From NCBI RefSeq assembly GCF_000764305.2, contig NW_025946656.1:1-64000 (forward strand): a stretch of 64,000 bases of DNA. The letters run 5' to 3'. The position numbers and the translations under genes were made by a program. Shown one piece after another: positions 1 to 12,500 of the stretch; the stretch's first letter is position 1, and every line of letters begins with the position of its first letter. The stretch is from Hyalella azteca. Its lineage: Eukaryota > Arthropoda > Malacostraca > Amphipoda > Hyalellidae. The notes beneath the pieces are model-generated. The model ran no database searches. It saw only the letters and a program-made list of their open reading frames with translations, and was not told where the DNA came from.

Positions 1-120
1 AGCCTTGAGTTGTTGTTTTGGGTTGTTTCCTCTACGCCGAAGCCTTGAGTTGTTGTTTTGGGTTGTTTCCTCTACGCCGAAGCCTTGAGTTGTTGTTTTG
101 GGTTGTTTCCTCTACGCCGA
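1..120. repeat. 40-bp tandem repeat, 3 exact copies
   Basis: Unit starts AGCCTTGAGTTGTTGTTTTG; three identical copies fill 1-120. It begins at the window edge and probably continues upstream. Confidence 0.5.
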
Positions 121-1462
121 AGAATAAATGATACTGAGGCTCCTATAGTAAATACATGAGCGAAATATCCTGAATCAAGTGACAAGAAGCGTTAGGGTTA
201 ACAAAATGTACAATTGAGCTCGTCCTATAATAATACTACGAAATAGTGTTATCACTATCGTTGGGATAATAATTCTACATATAAAGTTAACAGAAGGCTA
301 ACTATTACTCTTTATCAAAATTATTAGTATCATAAACAGGCTTGGTATTACTGTTCATCCATAGTACTGTTAAAAGACAATAATAGTTATAAATTTTTAT
401 ATAATAACGTCTTTTTAAACTTTCATTTTAAAAATCTTGGCAAAATGCGAAATATTTCATTGCTGAATTTCGATAACATTCTATTGTTGTTTTAGAATAC
501 TAATTAACATTTTAACTGATCTATTACCTCTGGCAATTGAATTTACAGTTTCACGACAAAGTCGAAAAACTTGATAATTTGTTATATTATTTAAATAACT
601 AATTATGTTTAGGATCCATCCATTCATGTATTCATATAGCGAATTTAATTCGAATTAATCAGATCATAATTTCGCAATAGCGGTTAGATTTCACTTGTTT
701 GCCTGCGCACATGCTAAAATTTATCGTGAAATTAAAAGCAGCTTGAAATTTACAATTAATTCGGATTTTGATGCCCAAAATTAAAGTAATTTTTAGGACG
801 GAAACCAGTTATGAGAGATAAAAGAAAAGCGCTGGTAAATCGGAAGATTTTTACAAATTTGATTGAACTGGAAGGTATATTTTTTTTCTTTTCTCCACAT
901 ATATAACGCATAGAGAGTTTATATTAATGTATGTTTAGTTGAGATAAAATATGATAAAAATGGACGTTGAAAAGATCTTCAGATAGTTATGTTATAAGAG
1001 AATAATGTTGGCAGTGTTGAAAATTGTAGTTAGATGAATTTAAGCCGAGTTGTCTGATTTCAATGGTTCAATGAAAAATGTCTGCAAAAACTACGTAAAA
1101 ATTATGTCGTAAAATGAAGCATTGTTTGCTGTTGGAATTCGTTTTCTGGGCACTATACGCGCCCATTAAAAAATCTTGAAATAATCTTACTTACCTGAAT
1201 TTTTGAGAATTCAAATGGAAAATTCTGCAAATGGCTGTTGCATTGTTTTTTCTCTGAATTAAACCCCATGATAAGATTTTCGTATACATTATTTTATGTA
1301 GTTATAGAAACTTAGTCGATAAAAAAATAATGAATTATTTTTAAAAAAATTATTTGCTTTGTAAAATAATCAGAATATTAACGTCGAAAATTAATTTGAA
1401 ATGGTAAATTCATGTAACAAAGTCAAATTAATATGAATTTTACATTCATTTCTTCAGTTCAG
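121..1462. other. Non-coding, nothing recognised
   Basis: AT-rich sequence without exon-like or repeat structure that I can support. Confidence 0.5.
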
Positions 1463-1464
1463 TA

Positions 1465-2742
1465 GGGCAACATGGGGCAGCGCGCCCCCACTTTTTTTAG
1501 ACTAAATTTTTGATGAAGTTTTAATTGATACGAGGTGGGTCTTTGTTTTGTTTAAAGATACAATTAATGAGGAATGTATGATGTGAATTAGACGCCTATA
1601 TGTTTATTCAGTTTTTAATGAAACACTATTTTGTAAAAAGTGTCAAAATGGGCCCATTGCCCCACCCCTGGGGCAATGGGCCCATGGGCTTGGGGCAAGG
1701 CGCCCACCCTTGGTCCCTTGACCACAAATGCATATTTTTCGTTTAAAAATGAAAAAGCAACACTTTACAGTTAAAAATAAGAAAATGTAATAAAAAAATA
1801 TGGCATTCACTCATTTATTAACAACTCAAAAAATCATATACTTAACTTGAAAAAATATACTCTTGGCTTAAAAAATCTATCACTGACGTGAAGAAAAATA
1901 TTTCATTGACATAAAAATATATATCCTTGACTTAAAAAATGTATCCTTGCGGTAAAAAATTCGTCCTTGACATGAAAAAATGTATCCTTGACTAGAAAAA
2001 ATATATTTAGTTGATCAGAAAAAAACTTTGTTCCAGTTTCGTCCATAATCCAGATATTATGTGCAGAGAATTCGTACCAAATCGTGATTTCAGCCAACAC
2101 CATAAAAACTCGTCAACTTTTGGCTCATTGGTGTTGACTGAAATCAACTATTGGCAAGGCAAGAGTCAATAACTCGATAAGAGGTCAAATACGCATAACT
2201 AGAAACTAAACCTGCTGCCTTGAGGCGGCAAATCAAAAATCATGCAATGTGAAGTGTAATTTGTAATTCAAAAAGCTCGTCAATGTTTGAAAAGGTCATT
2301 GAGACAAATCTAATGATGTATAACACAAGACTTCACTATGGGCCCTTTGCCCCGTGACACGCGTGGGCCCGTTGCCCTACTAGGTATCATTTCTATTTAT
2401 ATCGTGTCAACATTTTATTTTAAAAGCTAATAGTCTAAACTTGATCTCAAAATTATCCCTATAAATATTACTTTGAAAATATAATTCACAGAAATTTCAT
2501 AAGCTTCATCTACAGTAATCGAAAAAAATTTTATGTAGCAGCAAAAAATTGTTATCTGGACTAAAGCAGTTATTCACAAATAACTTAATAACGCAAACAC
2601 TTAGCAAAACGTAAATCCGTACACTTAATCCCAGTGAAACTGTCGACCGGCGGTAGAGAACACGGACCAATATCTGCCATACTTGGCGAGAAACCCGCTA
2701 TGGGCCCATGACCCGCAGTGGGCTCGCTGCCCCATGTTACCC
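1465..2742 (-). mobile_element. pogo/Tigger-like DNA transposon, decayed
   Basis: Inverted ends GGGCAACATGGGGCAGCG at the left and its near copy GGGTAACATGGGGCAGCG on the minus strand at the right, flanked by TA at 1463-1464 and 2743-2744. That fits a TA-targeting Tc1/mariner/pogo element. A minus-strand fragment at 1903-2103 contains AHNIWIMDETG, the first catalytic Asp region of pogo-type (DDE_1) transposases. GGGCCCATTGCCCC-type palindromes recur inside. Length is about 1.28 kb with no full transposase frame. Confidence 0.5.
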
Positions 2743-2744
2743 TA

Positions 2745-3653
2745 TTTTCCGGCATGATTTTACAGAGGCATCTCTTATATGTGCACCATTACAGAGTTTC
2801 ACGCCTTAACAAGACTCGGGCAACAATACGAGAGACGGACAATCTACCAGCAGCCTTTGTGATGGGTTAATGACTGCAGTGCATGGCTGATGTATGTCTG
2901 ACTCCGACTGCAAAGTCCAGTCTAGACATCAGGCTGCTACGCTACACCAGAATGTACATTGCATTTATCCAAGAGTAGAATGATACTTAGACGCAAAATA
3001 GACAATTTATCTCATGTAATTAAATTTCTGGATTCATGGTTAAACGCTGCATTGTTGGACTTGGGAATAGGAATTACGTTTTTCCACGTCGAGGTGCTGA
3101 TATCTAAGCGGTGGAGTGTTTCGTGGCATACATATATGCATGATATGATGAAATTTATATTTGCAGTGAGTGAGGATGATTTATAGCTTCCTTTAATTTA
3201 AAATGCAGAACGCGGATTCCCAAAAGGTAATCATAATAAAGATGCATACTGAAAAATCCTTGAACAATTCTACTGCACCTACTAAAATGAATTTTTTGTT
3301 TAAGCTAGAATTCGACGGTTTACCACTTCAGTAGTAAGCTTGGTGTTGATTCACAAAAAATTAACCGCGGTTGTGTTGGGAATGAAACGTGGAAATAATG
3401 ATTGCGCTTCGATGGAAATCATCCAATGCGAAAACCGTTCAATTTCAAATTTATGAATATGATCATAAATTCGATATAATATTAATAATGCGCAGAAATG
3501 ATCATGAATTTAGATTTCGTTAGTACCAAATGCGTTTTGCCACATATCCTGTATTGATACTTGATATTTCAACTGCTTTCAAAAATGTATTCAATTTACA
3601 TACAGTGAATAGACAATATAATGAAAACACCTGAGATATCCACAAAATATAAT
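2745..3653. other. Non-coding, nothing recognised
   Basis: Mixed composition; the 75-codon frame at 2959-3186 has no family features and starts at TTG. Confidence 0.5.
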
Positions 3654-4774
3654 TTAGTATGGTGTAGGTCTACCTTTTGCAGCGATTACAGCCTCAATTT
3701 TCCGAGGTATTGATTCATACAAATTGTGAATTGTTTCCAAGAAAATTTTAACCCATTATTCAGCTGAAACTCCTTCCAGCTCTTGTAAAGACGATGACGA
3801 CAGGAATCGACTTTTGACTTGCATCTCGCAAATCAACCATAATGGTTCGATAATATTCATGCCTGGTGGTTGTGGTGGCGAAATGAGATGCTCAACTTCA
3901 CTTGAATGTTCCTCGTGCCATTTTTTAATAATTTCAGGTTTATGGATCGGTGCATTATCATATTGATAGCCTGCGTTCCTCTTCGGAAGAGAGCTTGAAC
4001 CTTTGTATGAACTTGGTCCTCCAAAATTCCTAAATAGTCACGGCTGTTAATTCTTCCTAGAAGAGAAATCGTTGGTCCGTCGGATTTCCAAGAAATAGAA
4101 CCCCAGATCAGCACATGTCCCCCGCCATGTTTTACGGTTGGGAGGAGGCAAACGGAATCAAATGACTCTTTTGGCTGTCTCATGACGTAAACTGGGCCAG
4201 AGGTTGGAAATGAAGTAAACGGTGATTCGTCAGAGAAAATCACATTTTCCATAGCTCGAGGGACAAATTCTGGAGGTTTTAACACCACTCTAAACGCTTT
4301 AGAGCATTTGTATTTGAACACAGAGATCGTATAATTGCTATTCTTCCATAGAATCCAGATCTGTATAGCTCTCGGCTGAAAATCTTTATGGAAACTGGGT
4401 TTTGTTGGTGTCCATTGAGGTTTGCAGTAATTTTAACAGCCGTGTTCTTTCGATTGTCCCTCACAATTTGGTTTAGGCACTGACGGTCTCCCTCAGACAA
4501 ATTCGACTTTCGGCCAGAACTGTGCTTTGCTGAGGACGTTTTTCCTTCTCTTTCAAAGCAGTCATTACTTTTGAGACCGCACCTCTAGAAACATTAAGCG
4601 TTCGGGAAGTTTCTGCCACACTAGCATATGTCATACGGGCACCAACAATTTGGCCTCTCCGACAGTCAAAGAAGTGTGCTATCGATGGTAAAAATATTCT
4701 GGAACTCTTCGCAAAAAGCTCTTCTTTTTCCTCGGACAAAGCGAATACATAAATCTATCGCCGAGCTTAGCCAT
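3654..4774 (-). pseudogene. Tc1-like transposase, frameshifted
   Basis: Read on the minus strand from about 4774 (MAKLGD) to the stop at 3654. In order: RRGQIVGARMTYASVAETSR and NVSRGAVSKVM (paired HTH), LYRSGFYGRIAI, then VIFSDESPFTSFPTSGPVYV (catalytic Asp in SDES), VKHGGGHVLIWGSISW, and at the end NLYESIPRKIEA and KGRPTPY followed by TAA. These pieces lie in different frames near 4480-4740, 4280-4500, 3980-4310 and 3654-3960, so at least three frameshifts break it. It matches the usual Tc1 layout of about 340 codons. Confidence 0.5.
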
Positions 4775-6452
4775 CTCAAACGTGATCTTTCTGCACCGGT
4801 CTAACATGAAAACTTTCTTTGCATTCCAAAATAGTTGATACATGTACAAGGAATATTTCACTTATTTGTGCGTATTTTTCCTTTATATTTTTCCCGAATA
4901 GGTCGCTTCGGATGTTTTTGGATCAGAATGCTCGTCTTGTTATGTTTTTATTGTAATGCATAGAAAAATTTGATCAGTCATAATTTTTTTTGTTAAATAA
5001 ATTCTTCGAAAATATTCGCTTATTTTCGAAGTGGTTGTTCGCACCGTATTCCCATCTCAGTTAAAACCATCAGTTTTAATTGAAAAAATAAATAGTTAAA
5101 TTTAGCTCCGTTAAATATTGCTCTTAAATATATTCTATCTACTGACGCATAATTTTTCTCTTCTTAGAATCAAATTTCTCCTTTCATAGAAATCATTTGA
5201 TGTTAATAAATAAAATAATTCTCAGAATTAGGCAACAACAAACTTTTTCAGCGTTTTACTGCATTTTTGCAGTATGATAAAAAATGACACGTTTCTGTAT
5301 TTCAGCCCTGACACAACAATTTAAGACGAGAAAAATTGCACCACTTCTCACAGTATAATGATAGGTAACATGTTTCCTAAATCTACCCTTAGTTTGAAAT
5401 TTAAGACCTAAACTAAGCAAGCAACATCAGTTACAAACCACTTTCTGGAAGCCTGCGCCTCTCACCAATACCAGTGTAGTGTCGGGGAGACGGGCGCTGT
5501 AGAGCCGCCGTGTCGTCATTCCAAGTGCCCTGAGTCTCGCAGTGATCAGATTACCGGGCTCATTGTCCGCTCAGGCTAACCCTGAAAGCCCTAGTGTCCC
5601 GTGCCGTTATTGCTCGGAATGAGCAGATTTCGAGACATTCTAAGGCATCATTGCAAGTGACAAGGACCTAAGACGTCCTATTGGGGCTTTGAAAATAGGG
5701 AAATGTTTCTCGAACGTTGCCGACTGCAGAGAGTTCGTCACTCAGCGAATGGAATAAATTATTTTATAGACATTTGTTCGAAAAATTAACATGAAATACA
5801 AACAAAATATTTCAACTCATGCAAAGAAGTAGTTCGAGAAGCGAAATTTTTGAAAGAATAGGTACCTAGCTATAAATGATGAAGTAGGACAGAATTTGGA
5901 GATGTGGCGGCAACGCTGTGATTTGAAGTTAAAAAATATCTGATGCAAATGGCTGGAGCTCCTCTTAATTTATGCGCTTGCACGGGAAATACGCATTATT
6001 TGCTCCATGCTCTGCATGGAATCCCAAATGCATTATTCATGAGGACGGTTACAATTCTTTTCAATTATAAAGCTTGGCTAGTTATTTACCTCAGTACATT
6101 TTTAGTATTTGGACCGGAACTGAAACTTGATTGTTACTCATTTCAAATATTCTAACTTTGACTACGTAAACTCGGACAATCTAATAATATTCATTGGGAA
6201 AATTTTTGAAAGTTTTTATTTAATGCTCAATCTGTAACTTCAGGCAATCAACGAAGATATATCGGAAATTTAAATTAGTGGTCTCCCCGAATAATATCTA
6301 AATATTCGGAGCTGTCTAAATAAATATCTTAAAAATTCTGCTAAAGTTACATAAGAAAACATTTTTCGAAATAATGATTAGTCATGTTTAGCAGAATAGA
6401 ACAGAGCTTGAATAAGAATAACAATATTTCAAGAGATTATTTTTTATTTCAG
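4775..6452. other. Upstream of exon 1; GC-rich block at 5440-5740
   Basis: AT-rich except 5440-5740, which is clearly richer in G and C. One frame there is open for about 45 codons (HFLEACASHQYQC, SVGETGAVEPPC) up to a TAA after RSG. It could be a relic exon, a 5' UTR or part of a repeat; no splice sites fix it. I did not find a signal peptide exon here. Confidence 0.5.
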
Positions 6453-6582
6453 CGACAACTCGAGTCCACCGCGTCGGGGTGTCGGGGTCGAGCGTTGCGC
6501 TGCCTTGCCAGCTCCCGAAGCTTCCAGCGGCTCCAGCACTGGTGTTGTGGTACAAAGATTTATCCACTAAACCTTTCTACAG
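6453..6582 (+). CDS. Exon 1 of those visible: N-terminal half of Ig1
   Basis: Acceptor TTTTTATTTCAG ends at 6452 and donor GTGAGT starts at 6583. The frame begins with 2 nt of a split codon and ends with AG (phase 2). It encodes the A-C strands of a V-type Ig domain: GSSVALPC with the first Ig cysteine, then ALVLWYKD with the core tryptophan, ending KPFY. The upstream part of the protein, including a signal peptide, must come from an earlier exon. The last 45 nt plus the donor are the seed of a 13-copy tandem array in the following intron. The longer open frame over this exon (starting 6384) is a different frame and not the protein. Confidence 0.5.
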
Positions 6583-9500
6583 GTGAGTGATGCGTACTAA
6601 AATACTGGATAGTTTACTGAACACTGGTGTTGTGGTACAAAGATTTATCGACTAAACCTTTCTACAGGTGAGTGATGCGTACTAAAATACTGGATAGTTT
6701 ACTGAACACTGGTGTTGTGGTACAAAGATTCATCGACTAAACCTTTCTACAGGTGAGTGATGCGTCCTGATATACTGGATAGTTTACTGAACTTATAAAC
6801 CTTTCTACAGGTGATTGATGCTTACTGATATACTGGATAGTTTACTGAACTTATAAACCTTTCTACAGGTGAGTGATGCTTACTGATATACTGGATAGCT
6901 TACTGAACACTGGTGTTGTGGTACAAAGATTCGTCGACTAAACCTTTCTACAGGTGAGTGATGCGTCATGATATACTGGATAGTTTACTGAACTTATAAA
7001 CCTTTCTACAGGTGAGTGATGCGTACTGAAATACTGGATAGTTTACTGAACATATAAACCTTTCTACAGGTGAGTGATGCGTCCTGATATACTGGATAGT
7101 TTACTGAACTTATAAACCCTTCTACGGGTGATTGATGCTTACTGATATACTGGATAGTTTACTGAACTTATAAACCTTTCTACAGGTGAGTGATGCGTAC
7201 TAAAATACTGGATAGTTTACTGAACACTGGTGTTGTGGTACAAAGATTCATCGACTAAACCTTTCTACAGGTGAGTGATGCGTACTAAAATACTGGATAG
7301 TTTACTGAACACTGGTGTTGTGGTACAAAGATTCGTCCACTAAACCTTTCTACAGGTGAGTGATGCGTACTAAAATACTGGATAGTTTACTGAACACTGG
7401 TGTTGTGGTACAAAGATTCGTCCACTAAACCTTTCTACAGGTGAGTGATGCGTACTGATATACTGAATAGTTTACTGGAAATTTCTTAACAAGTAGTGTG
7501 GTGCAGGTACTAGATTTTTTAGTTAATTCGTCAACGAGGGAGTCATGCAGTTCTGTAATCATGATCTTATATCAAGCCCTAGGTTCTTAAGGTGGGTACT
7601 GAACTTGGGTACGCTGGCTTCTTTCTTAGCCCTGCAGCTAGTGAGTCATGCAGCTTGCTGCTCACTATATCCTGTCATTTTTTTCTGGAAATATCCGTTG
7701 TTCGGTACCCTGAATCTTCTACCAAGCACTGTTTACGTTGTCCAAGTCTAACTGGCGATGTCATCTGATATGGAATGCTGCATCATACAGATAGTCTAGA
7801 TCTCGATTGGATCAAAAACTTTCGACGCACATATGCTTTGAATGTTTTCAGCTCACTTGCATTTAGATTTCCTTTATATTATTAATAATAATAATATTTA
7901 TACTAATATAATTAATTAATAATGATTACATAATTTAATATCTTCCCGAGCAGTTTTGACGGCCGACTGGACGCAGGTACAGGCAGCCATAAAATCCACG
8001 ACGCTTCCCCTCTCGGAACCCGCACATCTTTCTCGCCGCTCTATCGCAGGGAGCCATATGAGGCATGTTATTTATTATACGTACAAAATGTATAGATCAA
8101 ACAAACAAAAATTCATGGTGAATTATCTTCTTTAAGGACTTTGAATTTGATTTGTGGCACACAAGCATGTTTTATATAGCAATTTTAAACTATGAACATT
8201 GCTGTAACCATCAATTCAAGCCCTACGCTCAATCGCAGGGAGCCTTTTGAGGCATGTTATTCATCACGTACGCAATGTATAGATCAAACAAGCAAAAATT
8301 CATGATGAATTATCTTCTAAAAGGACTTTGAATTAAATTTTTCGCACACCAGCATGTTTTATATGGGAATTTTGAACTATGAACATTGCTCTACCCATCA
8401 GTAATTTAAGACCGAACCCTCGCACACGTAAACCGTAATACTCAATTAAAAAGGCGAAAAAGAGATTTCATGCCCCAGAACTAAGAAAAATAATTATAAA
8501 GGTCAAAGTTTTTCCAATGCACAGACTTCTAATTATACGCAGAATGTGAATCGCGCAGAAAAGTACCGTCAATTCATCATCTGTTCATACAAATGGCGCT
8601 AATTTCATTATTTGGCTTATGTTGGACGTTCTTCTCCCAAAAAAATATTCAGTGCTGAAATGGCCGTATTGTTTCCAGAACGCCAACACATTTCTTTCTT
8701 CCCCCAGAAAAATATAAACATTTAAGTGAGCTATTAAGTGGCCCCAGAAATTGCGGTTGGATGATGTACGAGAGGCTATTACATAGAGGAAACATTGTTG
8801 AGAATTATTGCATCCGTAGAAGCATAAAATGACGTCCTCGAATGCCTCCCTAGGGCATCGTGGGCGAGCTGCGCGTTAACAATCTGGGCAGAGCTGACTC
8901 CGGCAACTACACGTGCCGGGTGGACTTCCTTCAGTTCCAGACTATGATGACGATGGTCACACTTGACGTGCACGGTGGGTAATAATAAGAGAGGAAGAAT
9001 TTACTGCGTTATTAAATTGTATTCATAGAGATGACTCCGGCAACTACACGTGCCGTGTAGACTTCCTCCAGTTCCAGACCATGATGACGATGGTCACACT
9101 TGACGTACACGGTGGGTTATAATAAGAGAGGAAGAATTTACTGTGTTATTAATTTGTATTCATAGAGCTGACTCCGGCAACTACACGTGCCGTGTGGACT
9201 TCCTCCAGTTCCAGACCATGATGACGATGGTCACACTTGACGTGCACGGTGGGTAATAATAAGAGAGGAATAATTTACTGCGTTATTAATTTGTATTCAT
9301 AGAGATGACGACTGTCACACTTGACGTGCACGGTGGGTAATAATAATAAAGGAAGAATTTACTGCGTTATAATTTATATTTATAGAGATGATGACGGTCA
9401 CACTTGACGTGCACGGTAGGTTATTATATGAGAGGAAGAAATTAATGCGTTATTAATTTATATTTTATAGAGATGAAGATGGTCACTGTTTATGTTTTAA

Positions 9501-12500
9501 AAATATAATAAAAATGAAACTGTGTTTTTAAAATTATTTCACATCGACAGGCATCAAGACGGTCACTCTCGACGTGCACGGTGGGTTATAATTAAAAGAA
9601 GCGATGAAGAACATAAATAAACAACAAAAGAAGCAATTAACACTATAAGAGCCAAACAATGAACAATATTTCTTTTTGTATTGACGACGCTAATCCCAAA
9701 CGACGTGCATGGTCGGTTACAATACTTAAAAAAAGATGAGAACCCCTAGGTACTTTCATGTCGTGTTTTCTTAGAATTAAAGAATAAATTTGGAATCGTG
9801 TTTATGCACGTGTTGCATATAGAATGCAATTATAGAGTCTCAATTTACAAAAATAAAAAAACGTTTCACCCCCAAAAATTTTTCACCTCGATAGAAAACA
9901 ACTGCCATTGCAAAAAGTAACCTAAAAATTTTTGGTACATGAGAAATCAAGAGAATTCAATGCACCAATGAATTAAATGAATGAGGAGAAGCAATGAGGA
10001 GAATGAAGAATTCAGGAGAATTCAATTCATCATTGAAAATTCATGAAAATTCTATTTTAAATGAAAATCCATGAGAATTAAATTCATCGAGTGTAATTCA
10101 TAAGATTCCCTGATCAGAAATATAATTTAACGGCCGTTAATTTTTTATGCATGCAGACGCTGCATTGTTCTTCTTGCAAAATGCGTAGATGATGGAGAAA
10201 AAACGATGAATGATCGATGAGATGGGCATCTTCATATTAATTCATCCTGCATTTTCCGACGCCGGTCATTGTTGAAGCGCATGGTGTTTACTTATAGAAT
10301 TGAGAAATAACATCATATACCTCATCATAAAATCAATTGTGTACTATTTTCTCATCGAATTTTTATTATTTCAATATTGGTTGCATTATTATATTGATAA
10401 TAATAGTGAATAAATATTTTTACATATTAGTATATTTAGAAAGGAGCTTATCATCCAGGCACGTTTCATTAAATATAATGCCGGTTTTGCTTAAAAGTCT
10501 CTTCTAAAATAAATTTTATAGGTGCCTAACCTTACTAACTACTTTTGGTTCTAATAATTTTATAATATCACCAAAAGAATAGTTTTCTAACATTTGCGAC
10601 GCGTTTCGCTCAGCGTTGAGCATTTTCAGGCAGATTCGATGAGACGCAGCTAAGATGAAAATAGCGGTGTTGAATAATTGGTGGCTGCTGACAAGAGACT
10701 GATTGAGGGAATAGTCGGCCCTGTGAGATGAGCTCGTGTACAGGCAGGATACAAAACTTCTAACTATGAAGCTTCAGGGTTCGTTGGGATCCGGTTGTTT
10801 GACGCTTTAGGTATGGCAGGCTTGGCAATATCAATATGGCTTTCATTATTTGTAATCTATTGAAATGTGTTTCGTGGCGTGAAATAATGGAGTTTCGGAA
10901 CAGTTCATTTTATGTAAGGGTGGTGTCATGGTCATCTTTCACGCTGGCTTTGGGTCCTTCGGAAGCTGGATGCATAGATTGTCGTTTGGATAGGGTTGTG
11001 GTGATCACGCCGATATACAAACGGGTGCGGAGCTCACACTCTCCGCGGCTGCAGGTATATTAATTTTGTGTATAACATTGGTCTGCTTCATTGGGGGTTG
11101 TCTTGGTCCTGTATTGTTTTTTGAAATTAAGCTCGTCATTGTAGGGCTCTTGTAATAGATAAATAATTGATTCAATCTAGTCGTTGTCGCTTGTGCATCT
11201 ATTGTTATTTTGAAGGATTTTTTTTCCGGACTCTCTCGTCTGTTTTGTATGCGTATGAAAATTGGTAGTAGCCCTTATGAGTTGATGAGTTCTCAGGTTT
11301 ATATTGTGCTTTGCTGTGTCAAATTTTTGGAGGTAGTTGTTGAGGATGTTGTTGAAAAGTGTATTTATGTATCCGTTGCTGATTAAGGCCTGCCGTAATT
11401 TTAGAATGCCGTCGTGAAACAGTTGTCAAGTTCATAAAATTTTGTAAGTGCGGTGGATTAGAGCTTTAATTAATTAATAGTGCTATCTTTATACCATTGT
11501 GGGCATTCACTTCTGACATGGAGGTAAAACCCGTTATTATAGTTAGTTGTTGATATAGAAGGAAATGGTGAAATTTTCCCCGGCTTCTGCGTTGACGTCC
11601 AAGAAATGTATTTTATTAACAGCGCCTAATTCGGAAGTGAATTTTAGAAAGAGTCGATTTCAAATAGGTTCTTTAGTTGCAATAATGAATATTCGACTCT
11701 TTAACTATAAAGCAATCTTCAACGTATGTGCAATAGATTGAGGGTTTCGATTGGGTGGTTGTTGTGCAGAATTTTATTTTCGAGAGCGGTCATTTAGAAA
11801 TTAGCTAGGGTAACTCTTGTAAGGGACTTCCCATGCTGACGCCATCGGTTTGGAAATACAATTTGCTATCTGTACGAGTAACAGGACATTCTGCGGTACA
11901 GACTATTATGAGCTTATTAAGTAGGGCCGTTTGAAAGGGGGAACGTAAAGGGATTACTGTGCTAAATCGCAGACTAATTCAATAGTGGGGATGACCGGTA
12001 TATCGGGAAAAAGTGATTCAACATCCAAAGGTATAACATAGATATACATTTATATTTAATTATTCTAAATTAAATTAATAATTTTTTCACTATTTCAGCG
12101 ATGACCTCTCTCAACGCACGAACTGTGCCATTGCAATAACAGAATTAAATTTCAAAAAGTTTGAGATTCAATTTGAAAATGAATAATTCTTTGGAATTAC
12201 CAATAATAATTGTAGCAACGATTTATGAGCGTTTTCTTTGTGAACTAATTGACATTTGACATTTTCTATTTATTATTCCTTGTAAAATCATTAATAAAAT
12301 AAATATCAAGATTTCTAATATAATATAATAATATAATATATAATAATATATCTAATATAAATAAATATATATATAAAATAATAATGATTGAAAATTTTGA
12401 TTATTTTAATGATTTTATGAAAATTTTGTCTCTAGAACCAGTGGAAAGTCTCGTGGTTGTGGACCTGTATGAAAGTGAAGTGAAATCCGTGGCAGGGCCG

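Noticed and set aside
6384..6590. 68-codon frame over exon 1
   Set aside because: Wrong frame; the Ig domain lies in another frame with matched splice phases.
8779..8973. Minus-strand frame opposite exon 3
   Set aside because: Antisense shadow of a conserved Ig exon.
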